Part shown: piece after piece, positions 8,575-16,358 of the stretch
How the letters are laid out: each line of letters starts with the position of its first letter
How positions within the stretch are numbered: the first letter of the stretch is position 1
Assembly (NCBI RefSeq): GCF_029433515.1
Contig: NZ_JAQTIG010000007.1
Location: 52,815-116,814 of the forward strand
Direction of reading: 5' to 3'
Length of the DNA stretch: 64,000 bases
DNA from: Lactobacillus sp. ESL0679
GTDB taxonomy: Bacteria; Bacillota; Bacilli; Lactobacillales; Lactobacillaceae
Made by a program: the position numbers and the translations under genes
The notes under the pieces: model-generated
Databases searched by the model: none
Told to the model about the DNA's origin: nothing
The model's input: the letters and a program-made list of their open reading frames with translations, nothing else

Positions 8575-9573
8575 ATGCTTAAAATTGTGGCTTATGGTGT
8601 TCGTGAAAACGAAGTGGCCTTTTTTGAAAAGTTAAACAAGTATCATTATGACTTGAAACTAGAACAGGAATTGTTGACTCATGATAATGTGGCAACTGCT
8701 AAGGGTGCAGATGCCGTATTATTGCGCGCCAATTGTGTTGCCGATGCAGCAAACTTGGCTAAATTCAATGATTGGGGAATTAAGTATGTTTTTACACGAA
8801 CAGTTGGCTTTAATCATATTGATTTAAAAACCTGTGCCAAATATGGGATGAAGGTTGCGCGAGTTCCTGCATATTCACCTTATGCGGTTGCAGAACTGGC
8901 GTTAACACTGGGGATGATGCTGTTTCGCCATCTTGCACTAGCAACGACTAGTACAGACAAAGGTGATTTTCGCGTGTTACCCAGCATGTTTTCTGGTGAA
9001 ATCCATTCAGGAACTGTCGGAATTATTGGTACTGGGCGAATTGGTGCTACTGAAGCCAAACTTTATCATGGGTTCGGCACCAATGTCCTGGCCTATGATC
9101 CGTACCCGAGTGACTATGCGAAACAATTTGTAACGTTTGTTAGCCAAGATGAATTGCTCGCTAAGTCTGATATTGTTTCAATTCATGTTCCATATTTCCC
9201 AGGGCAAAATGATAAGCTGATTAATGCCGCTTTTTTAAGTAAAATGAAGAAATCAGCAGTGCTAGTTAATACGGCAAGGACCCAGCTGGCAGATTATGAT
9301 GCGATTATTGCTGCTGTCAAAAATGGGACAATTGCTGGCTTTGCCTCAGATGTCTTGCCCAATGAGGCTAAAGTGATGGGGCATAACTTTCACGGTCAAA
9401 TTACTGATTCACAAACTAAGCAATTGCAAGAACTTTATCCTAAGGTCTTGCTCACACCACATATTGGCTCTTATACCAGTCCGGCCCTGACTGATATGAT
9501 TGCGGTCAGTTACGAGAACTTTCATCAGGTTTTATCAACTGGGCACACGGATAATGACGTTAAGTTAGAATAA
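8575..9573 (+). CDS. D-2-hydroxyacid dehydrogenase (D-lactate dehydrogenase-like)
   Basis: A 332-residue NAD-dependent dehydrogenase. The Rossmann motif GIIGTGRIG is near residue 150. The catalytic arginine is likely in VNTARTQL, and the catalytic histidine in LTPHIGSYTS. The region that usually reads DVYEGE is here SDVLPNEAK, so it differs from classical D-LDH and may act on another 2-oxoacid such as 2-oxoisocaproate. AAGGAGA precedes the ATG. Its last 73 codons and terminator recur as a fragment at 13,479-13,744. Confidence 0.85.
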   Translation: MLKIVAYGVRENEVAFFEKLNKYHYDLKLEQELLTHDNVATAKGADAVLLRANCVADAANLAKFNDWGIKYVFTRTVGFNHIDLKTCAKYGMKVARVPAYSPYAVAELALTLGMMLFRHLALATTSTDKGDFRVLPSMFSGEIHSGTVGIIGTGRIGATEAKLYHGFGTNVLAYDPYPSDYAKQFVTFVSQDELLAKSDIVSIHVPYFPGQNDKLINAAFLSKMKKSAVLVNTARTQLADYDAIIAAVKNGTIAGFASDVLPNEAKVMGHNFHGQITDSQTKQLQELYPKVLLTPHIGSYTSPALTDMIAVSYENFHQVLSTGHTDNDVKLE

Positions 9574-9579
9574 TTATTA

Positions 9580-9617
9580 AAAAGCACAGGTTTCTCAGCG
9601 AGAAGCTTGTGCTTTTA
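9580..9617 (+). terminator. Terminator after the hydroxyacid dehydrogenase gene (first copy)
   Basis: AAAAGCACA pairs with TTGTGCTTTT around a loop of about 20 bases. The same terminator, with a changed loop, appears after the truncated copy at 13,706. Confidence 0.75.
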
Positions 9618-9652
9618 GTGATTTGAAGTATATTTATTAACTTTATTAGAGA

Positions 9653-10414
9653 CTACTTACTTTTGTAAAAAGCGGTTCTAACTGAGTAAGCATCGCAAAA
9701 TATGCGAGTCATTATTTGCAAAGGTAAACGAGAACGTACTTCATATTCTGGAAAATAATTAGTTTTAGATTTATAGCCAATAAATGATAATGTAGAATAT
9801 TTGAGAATTTTGCCATATTGGTTAGTGGTAAAAGTGATTATGGAAATGTCATGTTTATATAGCTTCTTTGCAGCTGTTAGAAGTTCCTCTGTTTCACCAT
9901 TTAATGTAATGAAGATAACTAATGCATTAGTTTGAATCTTGTTGGCAATAGTTTTAATGATATTGGGGTCAGAATGGAATTCACAGTATTTACCAGTTAG
10001 TTGCAGTTTAACCATGATTTCACTGGCTATTGATTCAGATAAACCACGAGCAAAAATATATACTATTTTTGCTTGCTTAGTCAAAGAGATACTATCTTCA
10101 ATTGTACTATAACTTAAATTATGCAATGTATTGTTCATTTCGATTTCATTTTTGGTGATTACGCTGCTGATTTTATCGTCAGCCTCATTAAGGACACTAA
10201 AAGTCGAATTAGAATTGTTTTTTAATTTGAGAAATTCGCGATATGAAGTGTAACCACTATAGCCCATTTTTTGCATTGTACGAACAATTGTTGCAGTAGA
10301 TACATGAGCATATTGACTTAATTTAATAATGGACATATTAGCGATTTTACTGGGATTGTTTTCAACTATGTTCCATAAATGTAATTCAGTTGCACTTAGT
10401 TCTTTTGTTGGCAT
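9653..10414 (-). CDS. RpiR/MurR-family transcriptional regulator
   Basis: An N-terminal helix-turn-helix (KLSQYAHVSTATIVRTMQKM, about residues 27-46) and a C-terminal SIS sugar-phosphate-binding domain identify an RpiR-family regulator. I place the start at 10414 (MPTKEL): AAAAGAGGT lies six bases upstream of it, while an upstream in-frame ATG at 10465 has no such site. That gives 253 residues. It is divergent from fruK-fruA and most likely controls them, sensing a phosphosugar such as fructose-1-phosphate. Confidence 0.85.
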   Translation of the reverse strand: MPTKELSATELHLWNIVENNPSKIANMSIIKLSQYAHVSTATIVRTMQKMGYSGYTSYREFLKLKNNSNSTFSVLNEADDKISSVITKNEIEMNNTLHNLSYSTIEDSISLTKQAKIVYIFARGLSESIASEIMVKLQLTGKYCEFHSDPNIIKTIANKIQTNALVIFITLNGETEELLTAAKKLYKHDISIITFTTNQYGKILKYSTLSFIGYKSKTNYFPEYEVRSRLPLQIMTRIFCDAYSVRTAFYKSK

Positions 10415-10449
10415 TGAAGTACCTCTTTTGTAAAATTTTTTGATTATTT

Positions 10450-10464
10450 TGGAAAGCGCAATCA
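10450..10464 (+). promoter_or_regulatory. cre-like site in the rpiR/fruK intergenic region
   Basis: TGGAAAGCGCAATCA departs from the cre consensus at one fixed position. It lies between the divergent rpiR and fruK genes, upstream of a TATAAT at 10495, so CcpA control of the fructose cassette is likely. Confidence 0.5.
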
Positions 10465-10529
10465 TTTAAGAAAAACGTTACACAAAATTATCTATATAAT
10501 AGATTAAAGGTAGAAAAAGGAGAATTCAT

Positions 10530-11459
10530 ATGATATATACAATAACTTTGAATCCTGCAATTGATTTAGTCATTGTAACTAAAAAATTACAGCCAAAGGT
10601 TGTAAATCGTACTGAAAAGTTTGAATTACAACCTAATGGTAAAGGTGTCAACGTTTCATTTATTTTACAAAAGCTAGGAATAGAAAATGTTGCAACTGGC
10701 ATTGGTGGTGGCTTTACTTTAGATTATATAACTTCAGGCCTTGAGGAAAAAGGTATAGCGACAAAATTTTTGAAAGTTAAAGAACCAACTAGAGTTAATG
10801 TTTTTACTGATGTAATTGAAGAGAATACAGAATATAAAGAAGTTAATCCTGGACCTGATATTAATCAGAAAACGCAAACATCATTCTTAACGTATTTACA
10901 AAAAGTATTGAAACCAAATGATATGGTAGTTGTTTCGGGAAGTTTTTCTAAAGGAATTAAACCTGGATTTTTAGTTAAAATTGCACAAATTGCACAAGAA
11001 AAGCAAGTCAGATTGGTGATTGACAGCAGTTATTTGGCAGTCCTGGATACATTAGATTATCATCCATTTTTACTAAAGCCGAATGAGGATGAGTTAGCAA
11101 GTTTCTTCAATTATCAAGGAAAGATGGATTCTAAAGTAATAATTGAGCTAGCAAGAAAACTAATTAATCGAGGTTGTCAAAATGTATTAGTTTCCTTGGG
11201 TGCTGCAGGAGCAGTTCTAGTTACGAAAACAAAAGTCTTATCAGCTAACGCGCCTAAGATTCAAGTGGTCAATTCAGCTTGTGCAGGGGATACTATGCTT
11301 GGTACTTTTATTGCTTTTTTAGAGAAAAAGCAACCATTGGAGAAAGCACTTCAAGTTGCTATTGCAGCAGGAAGTGATACTGCAAGTAAAACAGGGTTAA
11401 CTGATTTTGCACTAGAAAAGTTATTGCCGCAAATTATAGTTAAAGAAGGGATGAAATAA
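10530..11459 (+). CDS. fruK: 1-phosphofructokinase (PfkB/LacC family)
   Basis: A 309-residue PfkB-family kinase beginning IYTITLNPAID, typical of FruK and LacC. The C-terminal signature contains the catalytic aspartate in NSACAGDTMLGTF. One base separates its stop from the fructose-specific PTS gene, so it is taken as FruK, which makes fructose-1,6-bisphosphate from fructose-1-phosphate. LacC enzymes (tagatose-6-phosphate kinase) are close relatives. A side role in the tagatose route that lacD completes cannot be excluded. Confidence 0.88.
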   Translation: MIYTITLNPAIDLVIVTKKLQPKVVNRTEKFELQPNGKGVNVSFILQKLGIENVATGIGGGFTLDYITSGLEEKGIATKFLKVKEPTRVNVFTDVIEENTEYKEVNPGPDINQKTQTSFLTYLQKVLKPNDMVVVSGSFSKGIKPGFLVKIAQIAQEKQVRLVIDSSYLAVLDTLDYHPFLLKPNEDELASFFNYQGKMDSKVIIELARKLINRGCQNVLVSLGAAGAVLVTKTKVLSANAPKIQVVNSACAGDTMLGTFIAFLEKKQPLEKALQVAIAAGSDTASKTGLTDFALEKLLPQIIVKEGMK

Positions 11460-11460
11460 A

Positions 11461-13359
11461 ATGGCTAAATATGATTTAGTGGGAGCAACAGGTTGTGCAA
11501 CTGGGGTTGCACACACTTTTATGGCTGAAGAAGCATTGGAAAAAGCCGCTAAAAAATTGGGCTATACAATTAAAATCGAAACTCATGGTCAAACAGGGAT
11601 CGAAAACAATTTAACCAATGATGAAATTGAAGAAGCTAAGGCAATAATTGTGGCATCTGATATTGATGTTGGTACAGATCGATTTGCAGGTAAACGCTTA
11701 ATTGTTGTTCCAGTTGCACGTGGTGTTAAGGAACCAGAAGAATTAATTGAAAAGGCTTTAACAGCTCCAATTTATAAAGACAATCAAGTAGCTTCAAGTT
11801 CAAATAGTGATAATATTAGTAATCAGAAATTGGGTAATAAAATTTATACGTCGCTAATGAATGGTGTATCACACATGTTGCCATTTGTTGTTGCAGGTGG
11901 TGTACTGATTGCAATTTCTTTCTTTTGGGGAATCAATTCGGCCGATCCTAAGAGTAGTGAGTATAATCAATTTGCCGCAATGTTAAATACAGTTGGTAGT
12001 ACAACAATGAACTTAATGGCTCCTGTTTTAGGTGCTTACATTGCTGAAGCTTTAGCACAAAGGACGGGATTTGTTGTTGGACTTGCTGCTGGTTTCATTA
12101 CTTTTAATGGCGGTGGTGGCTTTTTAGGAGCTATTATTGGTGGCTACCTTGCTGTTATTGTTGTTAAGGCGTTACAAAAAGTCTTTGCGCCGCTACCTGA
12201 TGATAAATTTAGAGGTCTAAAATCAATTTTTTTATTCCCGGTTTTAGGTGTATTTATTACCGGCGCAATTATGTATTGGCTGAACACGCCAATTAAAGCA
12301 ATTAATCTTGGTTTAATGTCATGGCTAAAAGGTTTTGAGAACACTAGTCCAATTTTATTGGGAATTATTGTTGGGATTATGTGTTCAACTGACTTTGGCG
12401 GACCAGTTAATAAGGCTGCGTATGTTACAGGTACAATTTTACTAGCACAAGGAAATTATTTCTTTATGGCTGGTGTTTCTGCAGCATGTATTCAATCACC
12501 ATTAGCTACTGGTTTTGCTGTCTTGTTTAATCCTAAAGCATATTCTAAGAGTGAAAGAACTGCTGGGTATGTTAACTTCTTACTTGGATCTACCCATATT
12601 ACTGAAGGTGCAATTCCGTTTGCCGCTAAACATCCGTTGTGGAATATCCCAGCATTTATGCTTGGTTCTGCTGTCTCATCAGCATTAACTTATATGACTC
12701 ATATTAGTGTACCTGCACCTCATGGTGGTTTCATTATTTTACCATTAGTTAATAAGCCGTTCTTATGGGTGCTTTGGATTTTACTTGGTGCTGTTATTTC
12801 AGGAGCTTTACTTGCGTTAATTGCCGGTAGATTTGCAAAAAAGGAAGCTAGATTAGCAGGTAATTCAGGTTCATTAACTGGTGCTGCTAAGGTAGAAGTC
12901 CAAGAAACACATAATCCAAATGATATTCTTGATATTAATAATATTAAGCTTGATGTTGATGTTAACAATCGTGATGAAGCACTTAAGTATTTGGCTGATC
13001 TAGCCGTAAATAATAATTTAGCAAGTGATAGCAGTAAAGTTTTGGCTAGTTATAGAACTAGAGAAAAAGAGGGTTCTACAGGAATGACAGATGGTTTTGC
13101 AATACCGCATGCTCAATCAGCGGCTATTAAAAAATCTTCAATGTTAGTGTTGAAATTAAAAAATCCAATTGATTGGCAGTCACTTGATGGTCAATCAGTT
13201 GATACTGTAATTTCGTTTTTGATTCCACAGGTTGATAGTAATGACCATTTGAAGTATTTGTCGAATACTGCTAAATTACTTACACACCAAGATTTTATTA
13301 CTGAATTGAAGGCTGCTAATACGCCACAAACAATTAAGGCTCTGTTTTCAAGAGAATAA
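11461..13359 (+). CDS. fruA: PTS fructose-specific transporter, fused IIB-IIC-IIA
   Basis: A 632-residue fusion. The N-terminal IIB domain carries the active-site cysteine, Cys12, in VGATGCATG. A IIC membrane domain follows, about residues 125-460, with ITFNGGGGFLGAIIGG and a CSTDFGGPVNKAAY segment. The C-terminal IIA domain (about 490-632) has the active histidine near residue 550 in GFAIPHAQ. The domain order B-C-A differs from the A-B-C order of many FruA proteins. With FruK and the RpiR regulator it forms a compact fructose-uptake cassette flanked by the repeat described at 13,479. Confidence 0.93.
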   Translation: MAKYDLVGATGCATGVAHTFMAEEALEKAAKKLGYTIKIETHGQTGIENNLTNDEIEEAKAIIVASDIDVGTDRFAGKRLIVVPVARGVKEPEELIEKALTAPIYKDNQVASSSNSDNISNQKLGNKIYTSLMNGVSHMLPFVVAGGVLIAISFFWGINSADPKSSEYNQFAAMLNTVGSTTMNLMAPVLGAYIAEALAQRTGFVVGLAAGFITFNGGGGFLGAIIGGYLAVIVVKALQKVFAPLPDDKFRGLKSIFLFPVLGVFITGAIMYWLNTPIKAINLGLMSWLKGFENTSPILLGIIVGIMCSTDFGGPVNKAAYVTGTILLAQGNYFFMAGVSAACIQSPLATGFAVLFNPKAYSKSERTAGYVNFLLGSTHITEGAIPFAAKHPLWNIPAFMLGSAVSSALTYMTHISVPAPHGGFIILPLVNKPFLWVLWILLGAVISGALLALIAGRFAKKEARLAGNSGSLTGAAKVEVQETHNPNDILDINNIKLDVDVNNRDEALKYLADLAVNNNLASDSSKVLASYRTREKEGSTGMTDGFAIPHAQSAAIKKSSMLVLKLKNPIDWQSLDGQSVDTVISFLIPQVDSNDHLKYLSNTAKLLTHQDFITELKAANTPQTIKALFSRE

Positions 13360-13404
13360 GAAGTATAGATAACGTTGTAAAAAATATAAATTTTGTTAAC
13401 CTAG

Positions 13405-13437
13405 GACTAGCTACTTATAATGAAGCTAGTCTTTTTA
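13405..13437 (+). terminator. Rho-independent terminator after fruA
   Basis: GACTAGCT (13405-13412) pairs with AGCTAGTC (13424-13431) and is followed by TTTTT. Confidence 0.8.
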
Positions 13438-13478
13438 CTTATTTAAAATAATACTTTCTGATATAAAAATCTATCTAA

Positions 13479-13700
13479 GTCTTACCCAATGAAATCAAAG
13501 TGATGGGGCAGAACTTTAACGGTCAAATTACTGATCCACCAACAAAGCAATTGCAAGAGCTCTATCCTAAGGTCTTGCTCACGCCGCATATTGGCTCTTA
13601 TACCAGTCCGGCCCTGACTGATATGATTGCGGTCAGTTACGAAAACTTTCATCAGGTTTTATCAACTGGGCATACAGATAATGATGTTAAGTTAGAATAA
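13479..13700 (+). pseudogene. Truncated duplicate of the D-2-hydroxyacid dehydrogenase 3' end
   Basis: Reading from 13479, the frame encodes VLPNEIKVMGQNF and onward. It matches the last 73 residues of the dehydrogenase at 8575-9573 with five substitutions, and the same terminator follows. Just before it a TAA replaces the expected aspartate codon, and similarity stops. There is no ribosome-binding site, Rossmann fold or catalytic arginine, so this is a remnant rather than a gene. Confidence 0.9.
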
Positions 13701-13705
13701 TCACT

Positions 13706-13744
13706 AAAAAAGCACAAGTTCTTGATATAAAAACTTGTGCTTTT
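13706..13744 (+). terminator. Terminator copy after the truncated dehydrogenase
   Basis: AAAAGCACAAG and CTTGTGCTTTT form a strong hairpin. The stem is shared with the terminator at 9580, and the repeat extends slightly past it. It can also act for the convergent gene that ends at 13747. Confidence 0.75.
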
Positions 13745-13746
13745 AG

Positions 13747-14331
13747 TTATTTAAAGTGATAATTTGCAATTTTACTTAGGTATCGTTGCCGTCTGGCTAG
13801 TGATGAATTAGTAATACCGCCAAAATGTAGCCAATGTCTATCCTGCATACCTAACTGGTGTAAAGTTTGATTGATGAAAATTCTCTTAATTGCATTGCCA
13901 TTAAATAAGCTGATGTAAAACTTAGGCGAAGTTGAAGTTGTTAAGACATATGTATGCTTGATATTAGTCAGCTCACCATGAACGCCAGTTTTGGAAACAG
14001 TGTGGGACAGGCCGTCTCCTTCCTTCATTACTTTATCGATAAAGCCTTTGAGCATACCAGGAATACTATTCCACCAAAGCGGCGTGATAAAAATAATGGT
14101 TGATGCACTTTTTAATAGGGCCAGATATTTTTTTACAAGTGGGTCATGGGTATTGCCATCATGAAATAACCGTAATTCTTCTTGGTCATAAACTGGGTTA
14201 AAGCCATCATGGTATAAGTCAATTACGGTGAAGTCACTATTATTTCTAGTCAAATTTGTCTTAATTGCTGTTAAAACGGCATGATTAAAACTTTTGTCGT
14301 AGGGATGGCAGTAGATAATTAATGTTTTCAT
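13747..14331 (-). CDS. NAD(P)H-dependent flavodoxin-fold oxidoreductase
   Basis: A 194-residue protein of the KefF/MdaB/NQO flavodoxin-like fold. It starts with a beta strand and phosphate-binding loop (IIYCHPYDKSFN), and ITPLWWNSIPGMLKGFIDKV near residue 80 is the typical FMN-site segment. These enzymes reduce quinones, azo compounds or other electrophiles in the cytoplasm. It lies two bases after the TetR gene on the same strand, so the pair is a stress- or xenobiotic-responsive operon by context. Confidence 0.85.
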   Translation of the reverse strand: MKTLIIYCHPYDKSFNHAVLTAIKTNLTRNNSDFTVIDLYHDGFNPVYDQEELRLFHDGNTHDPLVKKYLALLKSASTIIFITPLWWNSIPGMLKGFIDKVMKEGDGLSHTVSKTGVHGELTNIKHTYVLTTSTSPKFYISLFNGNAIKRIFINQTLHQLGMQDRHWLHFGGITNSSLARRQRYLSKIANYHFK

Positions 14332-14332
14332 T

Positions 14333-14869
14333 TCATTCGTCTCCTTTAATCATTTGAATAAGTGTTAGTTGAACTAATTGTTTGTTGTAATTTGTAATGC
14401 CGTTTTTAATTAGTAGAGCATAGCCTTGGATGAAAGACCAAATTTGAATGAAAAAATCATCGCTGGTAGTACTGCTATTTTGAGTAATTTGGTCAGTTAA
14501 TTGACGCATTTTTACTAGAAATGGAAATTCGTTAGCAGTATTTTTAAAGGCAGCTGTAGCATTTTCATTGAAAAAAAGGAATTCCATTGTGTTTGGATGT
14601 TCTTGTACCTGGTTAACAAAATAATCAGCAATTTGTAGAAGTTGTGCCTCTGGCTTATCGTTGTGAAAGTCAATTTGTGCGATAAAGTCTTGTGATAATT
14701 TAATAGTTGCTTGATTAAATAGGTCATTTTTACTAGTAAAATGCTTGTAAAAAGCGCCAGTTGTTAAGCCAATTGCAGCAGTTAATTTTCGTAGTGAAAG
14801 GTTTTGAAAACCTTCTTGGTCAATAACTTTGATGGCTCTTTCAACTAATTGTTCTTCTGTTTTTTTCAT
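14333..14869 (-). CDS. TetR-family transcriptional regulator
   Basis: A 178-residue protein with an N-terminal TetR helix-turn-helix (LRKLTAAIGLTTGAFYKHFT, about residues 23-42) and a helical ligand-binding remainder. It is the first gene of an operon with the flavodoxin-fold reductase. Two matching dyads directly upstream of its start (14,890-14,934) are its likely operators, so it probably represses itself and the reductase. The ligand is unknown. Confidence 0.88.
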   Translation of the reverse strand: MKKTEEQLVERAIKVIDQEGFQNLSLRKLTAAIGLTTGAFYKHFTSKNDLFNQATIKLSQDFIAQIDFHNDKPEAQLLQIADYFVNQVQEHPNTMEFLFFNENATAAFKNTANEFPFLVKMRQLTDQITQNSSTTSDDFFIQIWSFIQGYALLIKNGITNYNKQLVQLTLIQMIKGDE

Positions 14870-14885
14870 ATATATCTTCCTATTT

Positions 14886-14936
14886 TAGATAACGGTGTTA
14901 CCGTGGCTTTTGATTTTATGATAACACCGTTATCTA
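14886..14936 (-). promoter_or_regulatory. Paired TetR operators in a large perfect inverted repeat
   Basis: TAGATAACGGTGTTA (14886-14900) and TAACACCGTTATCTA (14922-14936) are exact reverse complements. Each arm contains its own dyad, TAAC-N3-GTTA, and the second extends to GATAAC-ACC-GTTATC. The two sites flank the probable promoter of the tetR operon, which fits cooperative binding by two TetR dimers. Confidence 0.75.
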
Positions 14937-14962
14937 AAAAGAACAAGAAATTCTTGTAAAAT

Positions 14963-14993
14963 AAAAAAGCTTCCTTAGTAAGAGAGCTTTTTT
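14963..14993 (-). terminator. Rho-independent terminator of the 38-codon gene
   Basis: AAAAAAGCT (14963-14971) pairs with AGCTTTTTT (14985-14993). The symmetric A/T tracts would let it work in both directions. It directly follows the stop codon of the small minus-strand gene. Confidence 0.7.
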
Positions 14994-15000
14994 ATTAAGA

Positions 15001-15117
15001 CTAATCTTCGACTTTCTTAGCTTCATTCATCGCCTTCATCAATGAAGGGTTCTTTGAGTGACAGTCCTTGATCATTTGCCAATCTTTCTCGTCTAATTTA
15101 ACAACGTATTTGCTCAT
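15001..15117 (-). CDS. Small conserved-looking protein, 38 residues
   Basis: An ATG at 15117 with AAAGGAA eight bases upstream opens a 38-codon frame that ends at TAG, directly before a terminator. The product begins MSKYVVKLDEKDWQMIKDC and ends NEAKKVED. It is charged, soluble and probably helical, with one cysteine and no membrane segment. A good ribosome-binding site, an isolated frame and a tight terminator support a real gene. I do not recognise the family. Confidence 0.65.
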   Translation of the reverse strand: MSKYVVKLDEKDWQMIKDCHSKNPSLMKAMNEAKKVED

Positions 15118-15516
15118 GATAATTTTCCTTTCATTAAAAATACAATTTAACTATAGCACTTTTCGCAATAATAGAAGAATAGAGTTCACAACAATTTTTG
15201 CAATTGTGTTGCAAAAGCAAGCACTGTCTAGACCATTTGTTATGTGAAAATTTGATTTTTTATCGGTGAATGATGCTTCGAGTGCTGATTTTAAAGGGAT
15301 TGTTAATTTGAGAAAGCGCTTTTGAAAAATATTACAATTGTTACATAAATCTGTTACTGGGTAATCAATTCTTAAAGCCTGAGAGATAGTTCTGTTATGG
15401 TTCTGACATTTTAACACTGTAGTATAGAGACAATCAAATTGAGTAAGTCGTTTTTAGATTTGTTCAATTTTGGAAAGAAAATGATATGAAATTTTTTTAT
15501 TAAGGAGAGATAATTT
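15118..15516. other. 400-base intergenic region upstream of the Apf-like gene
   Basis: I see no convincing gene; short minus-strand frames here lack ribosome-binding sites. The core GAAAGCGCTTTTG at 15,312 resembles a cre site. The region probably includes a long 5' leader for the following wall-protein gene. Confidence 0.5.
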
Positions 15517-16155
15517 TTGAAGGTAAAATCTATCTTAGTTAAATCAGCAGCAGTGGCAGCATTAACAGTTTCAGGTGCAATGGTAATGAATAGTGCAAAG
15601 ACAAGCACTGTTCACGCAGCAACGGTTGCTAATGATGCGGCAGTTGTTACAGTGAACTACGTTGACGGCAACTTAATTCACGTTTGGAATAATTACGAGA
15701 ATCCAGTAGCTACCGGTCAAGTTTTACCAAGTAATTCTTCTTGGAAAGTTATCAAAACCGCTTACGATGCTCAAGGTCATAAATGGTACGACCTTGGTAA
15801 AAATCAATGGGTTAGAGCTTCATACGTTAACAAAGGCTACTCCCCAGCTCAAGATACACAAGTAACAACAAATAATGCTAATACTAATAACACTGCTGCT
15901 ACTAGTCAAAATGTTGTTGCAACTGCTTCTGATTCAGAATCCAGTGCTAAGGCATGGATTGCTGGACATGAATCAGGTGGCTCATACAGTGCACAAAATG
16001 GCCAATACATCGGTAAATACCAACTTTCTTCTTCATACCTTAACGGTGATTATTCTGCCGCTAACCAAGAACGAGTTGCAGATAATTATGTTGCCAGTCG
16101 TTACGGCTCATGGGCAGCTGCTAAGGCTTTCTGGCAAGCAAATGGTTGGTATTAA
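15517..16155 (+). CDS. apf: Aggregation-promoting-factor-like secreted wall protein
   Basis: A 212-residue exported protein: signal peptide of about 35 residues ending near VHAA, an SH3-like segment (about 40-110), an Asn/Thr-rich linker, and a C-terminal transglycosylase-like domain. That last domain (WIAGHESGGSYSAQNG, then YIGKYQL, ending FWQANGWY) is diagnostic of lactobacillus Apf proteins, which affect aggregation and cell shape. The start is TTG at 15517, with AAGGAGAG nine bases before it. The catalytic glutamate is probably the one in HESGG. Confidence 0.88.
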   Translation: MKVKSILVKSAAVAALTVSGAMVMNSAKTSTVHAATVANDAAVVTVNYVDGNLIHVWNNYENPVATGQVLPSNSSWKVIKTAYDAQGHKWYDLGKNQWVRASYVNKGYSPAQDTQVTTNNANTNNTAATSQNVVATASDSESSAKAWIAGHESGGSYSAQNGQYIGKYQLSSSYLNGDYSAANQERVADNYVASRYGSWAAAKAFWQANGWY

Positions 16156-16193
16156 TTTTTAAAACTACCAATATCATAAAACTGAATAATCTA

Positions 16194-16237
16194 AATAGGC
16201 GTTAGTCAAAAAATTGGCTAACGTCTATTTTTTGTAA
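16194..16237 (+). terminator. Terminator after the Apf-like gene
   Basis: AATAGGCGTTAG pairs with CTAACGTCTATT with minor wobble, then six T residues. Confidence 0.8.
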
Positions 16238-16266
16238 TTTTTAAGTAAAAGCTCAAGTATTTTTAA

Positions 16267-16333
16267 AGAAATCGTTTACATTTAATTTAAAAATAGTATA
16301 CTTGAATTAAAGATTATATAAGATTATATAATC
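16267..16333 (+). promoter_or_regulatory. Promoter, cre and palindrome upstream of the Amadori-sugar cluster
   Basis: AGAAATCGTTTACA (16267-16280) matches the cre consensus except at its first base and overlaps the -35 TTTACA (16275-16280). The -10 TATACT is at 16297-16302. Downstream, AGATTATATA is repeated exactly in tandem (16311-16330), and GATTATATAATC (16322-16333) is a perfect palindrome. The palindrome is a candidate operator for the GntR protein encoded at 19,482. Confidence 0.6.
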
Positions 16334-16358
16334 AAGCATAATTTAAGGAGCGGATATT

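Noticed and set aside
13500..13700. Independent 66-residue gene at this site
   Set aside because: It is the 3' end of the hydroxyacid dehydrogenase duplicated without its start, active site or ribosome-binding site.
15151..15608. Two minus-strand frames of 65 and 88 codons upstream of the Apf-like gene
   Set aside because: They lie in the leader region, overlap the secreted protein start, and have no ribosome-binding sites or recognisable domains.
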